Shown piece by piece: positions 1 to 9,043 of a stretch of 64,000 nt of DNA (its first letter is position 1; each line of letters starts with the position of its first letter). Position numbers and translations under genes: made by a program. The stretch is from positions 1 through 64,000 of the forward strand of contig OMJB01000064.1 of the NCBI GenBank assembly GCA_900299255.1, read 5' to 3'. This DNA comes from Sphingobacteriales bacterium. GTDB lineage: Bacteria > Bacteroidota > Bacteroidia > Chitinophagales > Chitinophagaceae. The notes beneath the pieces are model-generated. The model had not been told where the DNA came from. It did no database searches and was given only the letters and a program-made list of their open reading frames with translations.

Positions 1-338
1 ATCACATTACGAATATCTGTTGCCGTGGTAGCTGCAAGGGAAGCGGAGATTGGCCACGTATTATAAGCACCAGCTGAACCCAGGTTAAATCCAAGGCATC
101 CGTTAGAGCCAATAATACACTGTGTATTGGCTGTGCCATAGAAATTATAGGTAAAGCCTATTGGAAAAACGCCTGACCATCCGTCATCAGAAGTAATACC
201 CGCTGAAGTGGGAATCACGCCACCCACTATTTCAGCATGCAGGGTATGATCCAGGCAGTGTGGGGTATCAATAATTGTTAGTTGCGCCCTGAGGGTAAAG
301 GAGAAAACTAAAGCAATTGCAGATAATAAATATTTCAT
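1..338 (-). CDS. Secreted protein, N-terminal part (cut by window start)
   Basis: A minus-strand reading frame opens with ATG at 336-338 and stays open to the window edge, giving about 112 residues of a longer protein. It starts with a clear signal peptide (MKYLLSAIALVFSFTLRAQ, cleavage after AQ). The mature part is rich in Gly, Thr and Ser, with Cys residues in DTPHCLDH, NTQCIIGSNG and GCLGFNLG. This composition is typical of large exported Bacteroidota surface proteins that carry a T9SS sorting domain at the far end, but that end is not visible here. No family can be named. Confidence is high that it is coding and low on function. Confidence 0.75.
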   Translation of the reverse strand, partial: MKYLLSAIALVFSFTLRAQLTIIDTPHCLDHTLHAEIVGGVIPTSAGITSDDGWSGVFPIGFTYNFYGTANTQCIIGSNGCLGFNLGSAGAYNTWPISASLAATTATDIRNV

Positions 339-588
339 AAAACCAATGTGTTATTACGCTGTAATAAAGTATATCATGCCCGGCATTTTCAAATACCTGA
401 AATAAGCAATCAATTGAATACAATATCCCGCTAAGTTATAAAATTTATCAGAATTAAAAGTAAGTATGTTAATATAATAATGTAGACGGCCTTAGGGGTT
501 CAAAGGTTGGGTTTTGAATCCAAGTTTGCTGGTGTGTTTGCTGCAATCGTTCTGCATTAAAATAATACTATATTTATACACGTTTTGA

Positions 589-603
589 GTTCGAAATTCG
601 AAC
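589..603. promoter_or_regulatory. Perfect 7-bp inverted repeat (GTTCGAA-A-TTCGAAC)
   Basis: In the 373-bp gap between two divergently transcribed secreted-protein genes lies a perfect palindrome: arms GTTCGAA and TTCGAAC around one A. It sits in an A+T-rich stretch about 110 bp before the NHL-protein start, so it could be an operator for either gene. The rest of the gap (339-711) shows no gene and no clear terminator. Confidence 0.35.
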
Positions 604-711
604 TATTGTATATATGAATATTTAATTTGTGCAGCTCGTTTGATTGCATGTGTTTTAACTCAATGTGTTCATATCGAAAACATCCCATAACTTAGTCGAA
701 AATTTATATTT

Positions 712-2622
712 CTGAAAAAGGCCTTATTATACTTCCTGCTTGGTGCAGTTTTATGCACTTCATCACGACTCAGAGCCCAATTAATTATTAATACGGTTGC
801 CGGAAACGGTGTGGCAGCCTTTGGCGGTGACGGCGGCCCCGCTACCCTTGCACGGCTGAATACCCCTTACGGTGTGGCAGTTGACAATATTGGAAACGTC
901 TATATAGCTGATAATGTCAATAACAGAATAAGAAAGATTGACACCTTTGGCAACATGCACACTATTGCGGGCATTGGATTGCCAGGATTCACCGGTGACT
1001 ATGGCCCTGCAACCGCTGCAACAATGAAGGGGCCACGAGGCATTGCTGTAGATAAGTTTGGCAACGTTTATTTTTCAGATTACAACAACAGTAGAATACG
1101 TAAAATAAGTACGTCAGGAATAATCACAACCATTGCAGGTAATGGGCTTGGCGGTTTTGGTGGTGATGGAGGGCCGGCGATTTCTTCAACAATTAACGGG
1201 GCATGGGGCATTGCGGTTGATACTGCAGGGAATATCATTTTTGCTGACCAGCTGAATTGCAGGGTGAGAAAAATCAATACTGCAGGCACTATCTCCACGA
1301 TTGCGGGTACTGGTATTTGCTTCAGCGGTGGCGATGGTGGCCCTGCTGTAAGCGCGCTTGTGCAATATCCCTATGGGGTTGCCTGCGATACTTTTGGCAA
1401 CATCTATATTGCAGATAATGGAAACAACAGGGTAAGGAAAATTGATGCCGCGGGTATCATTACAACAGTGGCTGGTGGGCCGGTATACGGTTTCACAGGA
1501 GATGGCGGGCCGTCTACTGCTGCCAAATTATATTATCCGGAAGCAATAGCGTGCGACCTAACAGGCAACGTTTATATTTCTGACTTGAATAACAACCGTA
1601 TCAGAATGATCAATACCGCTGGTATAATTAATACAATTGCCGGCACAGACTCAATGGGGTATTTTGGTGACGGTGGTTCTCCTTTATTTGCATGGCTCAA
1701 CAGATCAACCGGAATTGCAGTAGGTAGAACCGGCAAAATATACATTTCGGACAATGACAATAACCGTGTCAGAATCATTCATGTACCCACGCACAAACCT
1801 TATTTTGTAATGGGAAATATCCAGGCGATTGTTAGATGCCCTACGGAGGAAATCAGCCTCGATTCTGCTCTTACAATTTTTGACGTAGATACAGCTCAGA
1901 GTGAAAACTGGAGTATTGTGTTGCCACCTTCACACGGTTCGGCTATAGTTACATATAGTGCGCTCTCTACTGGTACTACAATAAGGCCAACAGCGTTGAA
2001 ATACATACCTGCATTGGGTTTTACCGGAAATGATACATTGAAAGTGCGGATTTTTGATGGGTTTTTCTCAGATACCGCTACCATCTGCATTACCATACTG
2101 CCTTTGCCGGATGCGGGTGTTATGTATGGAATTGACAGCCTCTGCCCGGGCGATACTGCTACTTTTACCGATACCACTTCGGGAGGTGTTTGGTCTATCG
2201 GGTCTGTTCCTGTAGCCACGGTAACGTCTTCGGGTTTTGTTACTGCTGTGCTGCCGGGTGTAACACAGGTGATATATACCGTAACGAACGCATGTGGCAG
2301 CGCCAGTGCCGTTCATCCTATAAAAGTTCGCACAATAGGGTGCCCCAGCAGTACAGGCAATGTAACTGCGCAACAAAACGGACTGTTGCTGATAAGCCCG
2401 AACCCCGGAAATGGCCGGTTTACGATTGGTTTGAATACCGCAGAAACAGAAGAGGTACAGTTTGTCATCAATGATATAATGGGTCATCAGGTGCTGGAAT
2501 TTACCTCACAGACCAATAAGCAACAGGAGTTATTACTGCAGCAGTATAGGCAGGGTATTTACTTCGTTTCTGCTTCAACTGCCCATGGGAAATGGGTTGG
2601 TAAAATAATCCTGATGAATTAA
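712..2622 (+). CDS. NHL-repeat secreted protein with T9SS type A sorting domain
   Basis: A secreted protein of about 636 aa. After the signal peptide come about six NHL-type repeats of roughly 55 residues, recognisable by GGDGGPA, GVAVD..GNVYIAD and NNRIRKI. Such repeats normally fold into a beta-propeller. Two Ig/cadherin-like segments follow (FTGNDTLKVRIFDG; DTTSGGVWSIG), then a C-terminal sorting domain with ISPNPGNGRF and GIYFVSAS that would target it to the T9SS and the cell surface. The first ATG/GTG candidate (GTG 811) lies inside the first repeat and would remove the signal peptide. Reading upstream in frame gives a textbook signal peptide beginning CTG AAA AAG at 712 (KKALLYFLLGAVLCTSS...AQ), with a stop at 688. 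The start therefore appears to be CTG, or ATG mutated or miscalled. Ligand unknown. Confidence 0.85.
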   Translation: MKKALLYFLLGAVLCTSSRLRAQLIINTVAGNGVAAFGGDGGPATLARLNTPYGVAVDNIGNVYIADNVNNRIRKIDTFGNMHTIAGIGLPGFTGDYGPATAATMKGPRGIAVDKFGNVYFSDYNNSRIRKISTSGIITTIAGNGLGGFGGDGGPAISSTINGAWGIAVDTAGNIIFADQLNCRVRKINTAGTISTIAGTGICFSGGDGGPAVSALVQYPYGVACDTFGNIYIADNGNNRVRKIDAAGIITTVAGGPVYGFTGDGGPSTAAKLYYPEAIACDLTGNVYISDLNNNRIRMINTAGIINTIAGTDSMGYFGDGGSPLFAWLNRSTGIAVGRTGKIYISDNDNNRVRIIHVPTHKPYFVMGNIQAIVRCPTEEISLDSALTIFDVDTAQSENWSIVLPPSHGSAIVTYSALSTGTTIRPTALKYIPALGFTGNDTLKVRIFDGFFSDTATICITILPLPDAGVMYGIDSLCPGDTATFTDTTSGGVWSIGSVPVATVTSSGFVTAVLPGVTQVIYTVTNACGSASAVHPIKVRTIGCPSSTGNVTAQQNGLLLISPNPGNGRFTIGLNTAETEEVQFVINDIMGHQVLEFTSQTNKQQELLLQQYRQGIYFVSASTAHGKWVGKIILMN

Positions 2623-2690
2623 TGACAATTTATTTCCGGATGATTGGTGTTGCACACTTACCTTGTTTACATGGTAAGAAATAAATTCCT

Positions 2691-2721
2691 TTTGCCTGTA
2701 ACAGACACTTCCGTACTTTAG
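2691..2721 (+). promoter_or_regulatory. Bacteroidota-type promoter for the arginase-family gene
   Basis: TTTG at 2691-2694, a 19-bp spacer, then TACTTTAG at 2714-2721. This matches the -33 TTTG / -7 TAnnTTTG pattern of the phylum's primary sigma factor with one mismatch. It lies 20 bp before the ATG at 2742. Confidence 0.5.
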
Positions 2722-2741
2722 CTAAACATTACATAGTATAC

Positions 2742-3875
2742 ATGCAGGATCTGAGGTCTTTTTTTGAAACAGTTCATTTTATTGAGTCACCTGATGCGGG
2801 AAATTATCATCCGCTGCAGTGGGGTGGGAATATTGTTTGTGCTACGTCAAAGTCATTTGACTGGGAAGAAGCAGATATAATAATTGTAGGATGCGGAGAG
2901 TGGCGGGGCGCTGATCCTAAAGCGGGATACAGCAACAGTCCCGATCAGATAAGGGCTGAGCTGTATAAGATGTATCACTGGCACACAGGCATTAAGATAG
3001 CTGATGCAGGTAATATAAGGCAGGGGGCAACACTCGGTGATACCCGAGCAGCACTGCAGGAGGTACTGCACGAAATTCACAGCGCTGGCAAAATAGCCCT
3101 GGTATTAGGGGGCTCGCACGATCTTACACTGCAGCAGTACGAAGTGTTCAAAAGGGCAGAAGAAATGGCAGTGGCATCAGTAGCCGATATGCTGATAGAC
3201 CTTGATGAAGTGGATGAAATAAATTCCGGCAGTTTTCTGATGGACATGCTCACGGGTACCCCGAATTTCATGTCACATTACAGCCATATAGCATTTCAGA
3301 GTTACTATGCGCATCCCAGAATGCTGGAGACGCTCGACAAGCTACGGTTTGATTTTTACAGGCTGGGTAAGGTAAAAGAGCAGATAGAAGATATGGAGCC
3401 GGTACTCCGGACCAGCAACCTTTTTAGCTTCGATATGTCGGTTGTCAGATACAGCGATGCTCCGGCAAATGTAAACGGGTCACCGAATGGGCTGAATGGC
3501 GAAGAAGCCTGCCAGCTAACCAGATATGCCGGAATGAGTGGCGTGCTCACATCGATGGGCATTTACGGATACGATCATACGTACGATGTAAACGGAATGA
3601 CGGCAAAACTGATCTCACAGATGATCTGGTATTTTGTGGATGGATGCCTGGTGCGGAAAACAGAAGCTAAGCTCACTGAGCGTGACGAATTTAATGTGTT
3701 CAACATAACATTTACAGATAACGATACCGTATTTCTTAAAAGCAAGCGCACCAACAGATGGTGGATGAAACTGCCTGACCAGTCTTTTGTTCCCTGCTCT
3801 TACAACGATTATCTTGTAGCCAGCAACGACCAGATACCTGAAAGGTGGCTGAGGGAGCAAGAGCGGTTGTTGTGA
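2742..3875 (+). CDS. Arginase/formimidoylglutamase-family protein with degenerate metal site
   Basis: This 377-aa protein belongs by overall layout to the arginase/agmatinase/formimidoylglutamase (ureohydrolase) superfamily, whose members hydrolyse guanidino compounds using two Mn ions. The first metal motif is intact as GGSHD (residues 123-127). The second motif, normally DAHxD, reads as IDLDEVDE (about 152-159) and has no histidine. The third, normally SxDxDxxDP, reads as SFDMSVVRYSDAP (from 229). NGLNGEEACQLTRYAG further on is typical of the Bacteroidota branch of the family. Family membership is secure. Catalysis on the classical substrates is doubtful because several ligands are missing; it may bind differently or be non-catalytic. 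It is a single gene with its own promoter, and hflX follows 90 bp later. Confidence 0.8.
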   Translation: MQDLRSFFETVHFIESPDAGNYHPLQWGGNIVCATSKSFDWEEADIIIVGCGEWRGADPKAGYSNSPDQIRAELYKMYHWHTGIKIADAGNIRQGATLGDTRAALQEVLHEIHSAGKIALVLGGSHDLTLQQYEVFKRAEEMAVASVADMLIDLDEVDEINSGSFLMDMLTGTPNFMSHYSHIAFQSYYAHPRMLETLDKLRFDFYRLGKVKEQIEDMEPVLRTSNLFSFDMSVVRYSDAPANVNGSPNGLNGEEACQLTRYAGMSGVLTSMGIYGYDHTYDVNGMTAKLISQMIWYFVDGCLVRKTEAKLTERDEFNVFNITFTDNDTVFLKSKRTNRWWMKLPDQSFVPCSYNDYLVASNDQIPERWLREQERLL

Positions 3876-3965
3876 CCTGGCCTGATTTGCTGGAATGACA
3901 CAGCGGAACAGGAGCATGCCAGGCATGCATTAATTTGAATTGATTGTTACTTTTTATTTCATCAG

Positions 3966-5153
3966 GTGCTCGATAAGAATAATAAAATACAGACAGAAGA
4001 GAAGGCAGTGCTAGTAGGGCTTATTTACAAAGAGCAGACCGAATCGCATGTTAACGAATATCTTACAGAGTTAGCGTTTCTTGCTGAAACTGCCGGTGCT
4101 GTAACGCTGAAGAATTTTATACAGAAGTTACCTCATCCTGACAGTAAGACCTTTGTGGGCAAAGGAAAGCTGGCAGAGATTAAAGAATATGTAAAGGCAA
4201 AGGGCACTACAATTGTAATCTTTGACGATGAGCTCACCGGCTCGCAGATTGGCAATATAACTGATGAGCTGGGAGTAAAAGTGATTGACAGAAGTGACCT
4301 GATTCTGGATATTTTTGCCAGCCGGGCAAAGACTGCACAGGCCAAGGTGCAGGTGGAACTTGCGCAGTATCAGTACATTTTGCCCCGGCTGAAAGGTATG
4401 TGGAAACATCTGGAACGCCAGGGTGGTGGTATCGGAAGCAGAGGCCCCGGTGAAACGGAAATTGAAACAGACCGCCGTATCGTTAAAGATAAAATTTCCC
4501 TGCTGCGGAAGCGGCTGGGTGAAATAGACAAACAGGCGATTACCCAGCGAAAGGAAAGAGGTGAATATATACGCGTGGCACTGGTAGGTTATACCAATGT
4601 GGGTAAGAGTACGCTGATGAACGTATTGAGCAAGGCTGAAGTTTTTGCTGAAAATAAATTGTTTGCTACGCTCGAAACTACAACGCGAAAAGTTGTGTTT
4701 GAGCAAACGCCCTTCTTGCTAAGTGATACAGTTGGATTCATCAGGAAGCTGCCGCACCATCTTGTAGAGAGTTTTAAGAGTACGCTCGATGAAGTGCGCG
4801 AAGCAGATTGCCTGCTACATGTAGTTGATATTTCACATCCCGGTTATGAAGACCAAATGGGTGTGGTGAACAAAACGCTCCAGGAACTGGGCGCATTTGA
4901 CAAGCCGATGATTACCATTTTTAATAAAATGGATCTGTACGAACAGACAGTTTTTGATGAGTGGCTGGATGAAGAGGTGAAACACGAAATGCTGGCTCAG
5001 CTTGAATCACGCTGGCAACAGGCAACAGGCAACTCGGCAATATTTGTATCAGCAACAGAGCGCAAAAATCTGGATGGGTTGCGGAACACAATTTTAAGCC
5101 GGGTGAAAAAACTTTATCAGGAGCGTTATCCCTACCTGACAAAATTTTACTGA
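3966..5153 (+). CDS. hflX: GTPase HflX
   Basis: HflX is a ribosome-associated GTPase that splits stalled or stressed 70S ribosomes. The 395-aa length fits. The N-terminal HflX domain includes KTFVGKGKLAEI and the glycine-rich linker GGGIGSRGPGETEIETDRR (about 153-171). The G domain has P-loop GYTNVGKST (208-216), G3 DTVGFIRKLPHHLV, G4 NKMD and G5 VSA. The start is GTG at 3966. An in-frame stop lies a short way upstream and no ATG lies between. It could share a transcript with the upstream arginase-family gene, but the 90-bp gap allows a separate promoter. Confidence 0.93.
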   Translation: MLDKNNKIQTEEKAVLVGLIYKEQTESHVNEYLTELAFLAETAGAVTLKNFIQKLPHPDSKTFVGKGKLAEIKEYVKAKGTTIVIFDDELTGSQIGNITDELGVKVIDRSDLILDIFASRAKTAQAKVQVELAQYQYILPRLKGMWKHLERQGGGIGSRGPGETEIETDRRIVKDKISLLRKRLGEIDKQAITQRKERGEYIRVALVGYTNVGKSTLMNVLSKAEVFAENKLFATLETTTRKVVFEQTPFLLSDTVGFIRKLPHHLVESFKSTLDEVREADCLLHVVDISHPGYEDQMGVVNKTLQELGAFDKPMITIFNKMDLYEQTVFDEWLDEEVKHEMLAQLESRWQQATGNSAIFVSATERKNLDGLRNTILSRVKKLYQERYPYLTKFY

Positions 5154-5308
5154 TGCTTCGATTTGGTAAGTAAATTTGCCGGGCTTCATATTGTCAAAAG
5201 ATCATTCGTTCAGGATAGATTTATTCACATTTGCTTTTTTGGTATTCCCCGAATTGAAAAATTCTTTACCTTTCCGATGTATAGGTGAATATTTATAAAC
5301 TTTCATTT

Positions 5309-5557
5309 ATGAAATCCCAGGTTCGTGAGTTGCTTGTTACTGCAAAGTTTGCCCAGAGCTGGCACGGCCAGTTCAATGAAAAAGTAGAAGAACTGATGGG
5401 GATAGTAAATAAAATAGACACAGACAAGCAGATACTGGGAGCCGGTGAACTGCTGGATGTTTACAACAAGAAAAAACAAAAGCCTGCGAAGCTCAGAAAG
5501 AAAAAAACTTCAGACTGCTGTGATAAACCTTTTGAGTTTATGATTTTCTGCAACTAA
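5309..5557 (+). CDS. Small basic hypothetical protein (82 aa)
   Basis: I do not recognise this protein. I start it at ATG 5309 (MKSQVRELLVTAKFAQSWHG) rather than at GTG 5285, because the intervening residues look like leader sequence. It is mostly helical, with a Lys-rich stretch (YNKKKQKPAKLRKKK) and a Cys pair (SDCCDKP) near the C-terminus. It has no signal peptide or membrane segment. It lies alone between hflX and a convergent DUF2461 gene whose 3' end is 5 bp away. Confidence 0.5.
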   Translation: MKSQVRELLVTAKFAQSWHGQFNEKVEELMGIVNKIDTDKQILGAGELLDVYNKKKQKPAKLRKKKTSDCCDKPFEFMIFCN

Positions 5558-5562
5558 GGTGT

Positions 5563-6222
5563 TTAGTCCAGAGATCTGTTCAGGAAATCAACAAATGGCT
5601 TCATCGTTTCAAAAACCTCCGAAATTTTTCTCGTAAAATTTTTACTGGCTATGTCAGCATCACTGATGCCGTGACTGACAGTGATGCTTTTCATTTTAAG
5701 AAATGCCGCTGCTGGGTTGTCATCGGTATAGCCGGCAGGTAATTTTTTTAGTTGTTCCCCCTGAACCTCGCCAAAGAGTTTTGTGAACTTCCTGTCTCCG
5801 GTAATTTTTTTGAATTCCGCAAAGTTATAGTCAATTTCCTGCCGCACACTTTTGAGCAGAGGTGGTTCGGGCATCCACAGTCCGCCACCTGCAAAACTTT
5901 TGCCACCCGGTTCTATATGCAGATAATAACCCGCACCCGGAAATTTGCGCCCACCTTTACTGAAAAAGGCACCGAAATTTGGTTTGTAGGGTGTTTTGTC
6001 TTTTGAGAAGCGCACATCTCTGAAAATGCGGAATATGCAATCCTTTGCCAGTTGCTCTTTAAAAACAGGCTCTGTGGATGCAAGTGCATGCAGCAGTTCT
6101 GTAACCTGATTTTCAAAATCAGCCTTTGCATCAGCGTAGCTGTCCCTGTTCTTATCAAACCAAGGTTTGTTATTGTTTCGGGCAAGTTGGTGTAAAAAGG
6201 CGATGGTGTCCTGGTGCAGCAT
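5563..6222 (-). CDS. DUF2461 (TIGR02453) family protein
   Basis: A 219-aa cytoplasmic protein of the DUF2461 family. The characteristic blocks are present: FLHQLARNNNKPWFDKNR at the start, then FRIFRDVRFSKDKTPYK, GAFFSKGGRKFPGAGYYLHI, and FAGGGLWMPEPPLLKSVRQEI. The biochemical function of the family is not established. It is a single gene, convergent with the small protein to its left and divergent from the ParA-like gene to its right. A TAnnTTTG element lies 29 bp upstream. Confidence 0.85.
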   Translation of the reverse strand: MLHQDTIAFLHQLARNNNKPWFDKNRDSYADAKADFENQVTELLHALASTEPVFKEQLAKDCIFRIFRDVRFSKDKTPYKPNFGAFFSKGGRKFPGAGYYLHIEPGGKSFAGGGLWMPEPPLLKSVRQEIDYNFAEFKKITGDRKFTKLFGEVQGEQLKKLPAGYTDDNPAAAFLKMKSITVSHGISDADIASKNFTRKISEVFETMKPFVDFLNRSLD

Positions 6223-6251
6223 TCTGTGTTTATTTGAGGAGTTTAACTATC

Positions 6252-6259
6252 CAAAATTA
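6252..6259 (-). promoter_or_regulatory. -7 element (TAATTTTG) for the DUF2461 gene
   Basis: On the minus strand TAATTTTG matches TAnnTTTG exactly. TTTC, one base off TTTG, lies 19 bp further upstream. The start codon is 29 bp downstream. Confidence 0.45.
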
Positions 6260-6335
6260 GGGCAACGTTTTTTCTACTGAAAATAAAAATTTCTGTAGCT
6301 TTAAGCTCTCGTCATACCATGTAAAAATACAAATT

Positions 6336-7079
6336 ATGTTTGTTTGTTCAATGTATAACCTAAAAGGCGGTGTTGGTAAGACTGCCTCCAGCGTCAATTT
6401 TGCTTATCTGGCTGCCAGTGAGGGGTATAAAACTCTTTTATGGGATTTTGACCCGCAGGGGGCATCCAGTTTTTACTTTAAAGCTACAGCTATAAAGCCA
6501 GATAATCAAAGTAAGGAAATGGACGCTGATGTAGCATTATCGGCCGCCATAGTATGCACGGAGTATGAAGGGTTGGACATCATTCCTGCAGATCATTCTG
6601 CGGGTAATCAGGATTTTCTGCATGATGGCAAGTATGGCTCTAAAGAGGAATTTAAGAAACTGCTAGAGGAGGTGTTATACGTTTATGACTTTGTTTTTTT
6701 TGATTGCCCGCCAGGGTTTTCTACTATTGCGGACAACGTATTTTCCACTTCAGATATGGTTTTGATGTCCGTTATTCCTACAACATTATCGGTCAGGACT
6801 TATGAGCAGGTAATCAACCATTTCAATAACAAGCATATCCCGCTTGAAAAACTACGCTGCTTTTTTTCGATGGTAGACAGCAGGAAAGCCATGCACAAAA
6901 GCACCATGAAAAACCTGGATTCAGATAACCGTTTTTTCAATTACTACATACCTTACCTTTCTGATATCGAAAAAATGGGCCTGAAGAATGCGCCGGTTAC
7001 GGCATACTCGCCATCCGGTTATGCCTCGGTTTGTTACAGGGCGTTATGGGATGAGATAAAATCATCTACGGGTACCTAA
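6336..7079 (+). CDS. ParA/MinD-type ATPase
   Basis: A 247-aa P-loop ATPase of the ParA/Soj family. It has the deviant Walker A KGGVGKTASS (residues 10-19), the A' motif LLWDFDPQGASS (about 34-45) and Walker B FVFFDCPPGFS. The ATG at 6336 supplies the first beta strand (FVCSMYN) before the P-loop, so I keep it. No parB gene and no parS-like repeats are beside it. It is therefore either an orphan ParA acting in positioning of a cell component, or the chromosomal ParA with its partner elsewhere. The following gene is 125 bp away and unrelated. Confidence 0.85.
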   Translation: MFVCSMYNLKGGVGKTASSVNFAYLAASEGYKTLLWDFDPQGASSFYFKATAIKPDNQSKEMDADVALSAAIVCTEYEGLDIIPADHSAGNQDFLHDGKYGSKEEFKKLLEEVLYVYDFVFFDCPPGFSTIADNVFSTSDMVLMSVIPTTLSVRTYEQVINHFNNKHIPLEKLRCFFSMVDSRKAMHKSTMKNLDSDNRFFNYYIPYLSDIEKMGLKNAPVTAYSPSGYASVCYRALWDEIKSSTGT

Positions 7080-7204
7080 GCAGTCATTTCGTACTTTTTG
7101 GCAATGCGGGCATATTTTTAGATTTCGGTTAAGCAGATTTCCTTTTCTTTGTCCTTAGAACAGGCGCGTTTGAGAGGCAAGTGCCGGAAACAAAATCAAA
7201 AGTT

Positions 7205-9010
7205 ATGCTGCAATTAAGTACAACCAACAATTTGTCGAAGTATACCTATGTGTTTTGCACTGTACTGATGTGTTATGCGTCTTTTTTCTTTTATCCGCGT
7301 TGGAAAAATGCCGGTACTGAGGCTACAATATCCTGGGATGTTTCGGGCTACTACTGGTACCTTCCGTCTATATTTATTTATGAGGACCTGAAACACCAGT
7401 CGTTTAAAGACAACATCCTTCAGAAGTACGGGCCTACAAATATGGACTTCCAGCAGGCGGTTCGTTTGCAAAACGGAGATTATGCAATGAAGTATTCCTC
7501 TGGAATGGCAGTAATGTACCTGCCGTTTTTTTCTATAGCAAATGCGCTGGCCGATCCACTCGACTTTCAGCAGGATGGATTCTCTCCGCCGTACCAGTTT
7601 GCAATTCAGGCCGGTGGCCTGCTGGTTGCGCTTTTGGGCCTCTGGTATTTCAGAAAACTACTGCTTAATTTCTATTCAGACAGGGTAGTGGCTGCATCTA
7701 TGGCCATACTTGTACTGGGTACAAACTACCTCAATTATTCTTCCATTGAGTGTGGCATGTCACACAGTTGGTTGTTCACAGTGTATGTGTTCCTTCTGCT
7801 CAATACGCATTACTTCTACAAGGAGTTCAAAACAAAGTACGCAGTAAGAATAGGGCTGCTGGTGGGGCTGGCCACATTAACCCGGCCCACTGATGTGATT
7901 TCGTGCCTGATACCACTTTTGTGGGGTATGGAAAGCCTGTCTATGAGTGCTGTTAAAAAGCAGATTGGGTTGTATATTGCTCATTACAGGCCGTTGCTGC
8001 TGGCAGGCATTGCAGCAGCCTGTGTTATTTCTATTCAGCTTTTTTACTGGAAGTACGCCACAGGGCATTGGATTTTCTATTCTTATCAGGACCAGCACCT
8101 GTATTTCAGGTCGCCCAATTTTTCAGATTATACCTTCAGTTACCGCAGTGGCTGGCTTATTTATTCTCCTATGATGGTACTGGCGTTTATTGGTATAGTG
8201 CCTTTTATGATGAAAGGGAAAAACAAGCTTGCTATACTGGTATTTTTTATACTCAATTACTACATTGTTTGCTCCTGGAATATCTGGTGGTATGGCGGCC
8301 GTGCCATGATACAGAGTTATCCGGTATTGTTTTTTACGGTTGCAGCTCTGGTTGATACACTGTTCAGTAAAAAAGTATTGCTTTGGATATGTACGCCTGT
8401 GATACTGGTGTTGTTCTACTATAATTTCTGGATAACCTACATTTACCACAAGGGTAATATCTATGACAATGATTGTATGACAGAAGCCTACTTCAGGAAA
8501 GTGGTGGGCAAGTGGAGTACCCCGTTGAACACTTTAGTACTCAAAGACAACCCGGACTTGTATGAAGGTAGTCCGAAGAATCTCCGTCAGGTATACAGTA
8601 ATGATTTTGCAGCAGGCAGCGGCCCATTCTTTGTGGCACATACGGATGATAGTGCGAAGTCATTGTACCTGAATAAAGAACAGCAGGTCAGTCCGATATA
8701 CAAATTCGCATTTGCAGATAAAAATGCTGCATGGCTGCGGGCATCTGCATCTTTCCGTTGTTCACAGAAAGAGTGGGAGGGCTGGAAGATGACTCAGTTT
8801 ATATTGCGGCTGACGAATAAAGGCACCATCGTAAAAGAGAATATGCAGCGAGTACACAGATTGCTCAACGATAACAGTAATAAGGTTATTGCGTTGGATA
8901 TGAAACTTCCCAAGGCTGAATACGACAGTGTGCAGGTGCTGTTCTGGAATGGTGCCAGTGACAAGCCTATCTGGATAGACAGGCTAAATGTTGCGTCTTT
9001 TAATGAGTAA
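7205..9010 (+). CDS. Multi-pass membrane protein, possible glycosyltransferase, with soluble C-terminal domain
   Basis: About 601 aa from ATG 7205 (GTG 7181 is possible but adds only eight residues). The N-terminal two thirds carry about ten hydrophobic segments and a periplasmic loop (GTEATISWDVSGYYWYLPS). This resembles GT39/ArnT-like lipid-linked sugar transferases common near Bacteroidota polysaccharide genes. The last 170 residues are hydrophilic and beta-rich (SKSLYLNKEQQVSPIYKFA; SVQVLFWNGASDKPIWI), reminiscent of a carbohydrate-binding-like fold. The fold class is inferred from layout only. A GSCFA gene starts 33 bp downstream on its own -7 element, so the pair may act together on a surface glycan. 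Confidence 0.6.
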   Translation: MLQLSTTNNLSKYTYVFCTVLMCYASFFFYPRWKNAGTEATISWDVSGYYWYLPSIFIYEDLKHQSFKDNILQKYGPTNMDFQQAVRLQNGDYAMKYSSGMAVMYLPFFSIANALADPLDFQQDGFSPPYQFAIQAGGLLVALLGLWYFRKLLLNFYSDRVVAASMAILVLGTNYLNYSSIECGMSHSWLFTVYVFLLLNTHYFYKEFKTKYAVRIGLLVGLATLTRPTDVISCLIPLLWGMESLSMSAVKKQIGLYIAHYRPLLLAGIAAACVISIQLFYWKYATGHWIFYSYQDQHLYFRSPNFSDYTFSYRSGWLIYSPMMVLAFIGIVPFMMKGKNKLAILVFFILNYYIVCSWNIWWYGGRAMIQSYPVLFFTVAALVDTLFSKKVLLWICTPVILVLFYYNFWITYIYHKGNIYDNDCMTEAYFRKVVGKWSTPLNTLVLKDNPDLYEGSPKNLRQVYSNDFAAGSGPFFVAHTDDSAKSLYLNKEQQVSPIYKFAFADKNAAWLRASASFRCSQKEWEGWKMTQFILRLTNKGTIVKENMQRVHRLLNDNSNKVIALDMKLPKAEYDSVQVLFWNGASDKPIWIDRLNVASFNE

Positions 9011-9031
9011 AGCCCGGGTATAAACTCTGAT

Positions 9032-9039
9032 TAACTTTG
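9032..9039 (+). promoter_or_regulatory. -7 element (TAACTTTG) for the GSCFA gene; leaderless start predicted
   Basis: TAACTTTG is an exact TAnnTTTG match and only 4 bases separate it from the ATG at 9044. If transcription starts the usual few bases downstream of the element, the mRNA begins at or next to the start codon. Confidence 0.5.
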
Positions 9040-9043
9040 TGCT

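Noticed and set aside
2068-2487. Long antisense frame inside the NHL gene
   Set aside because: It is a shadow of the coding strand, with no family and an atypical composition.
6336-6343. TATGTTTG promoter-like sequence at the ParA-type ATPase start
   Set aside because: It overlaps the start codon, and the residues it would remove form the first beta strand before the P-loop.
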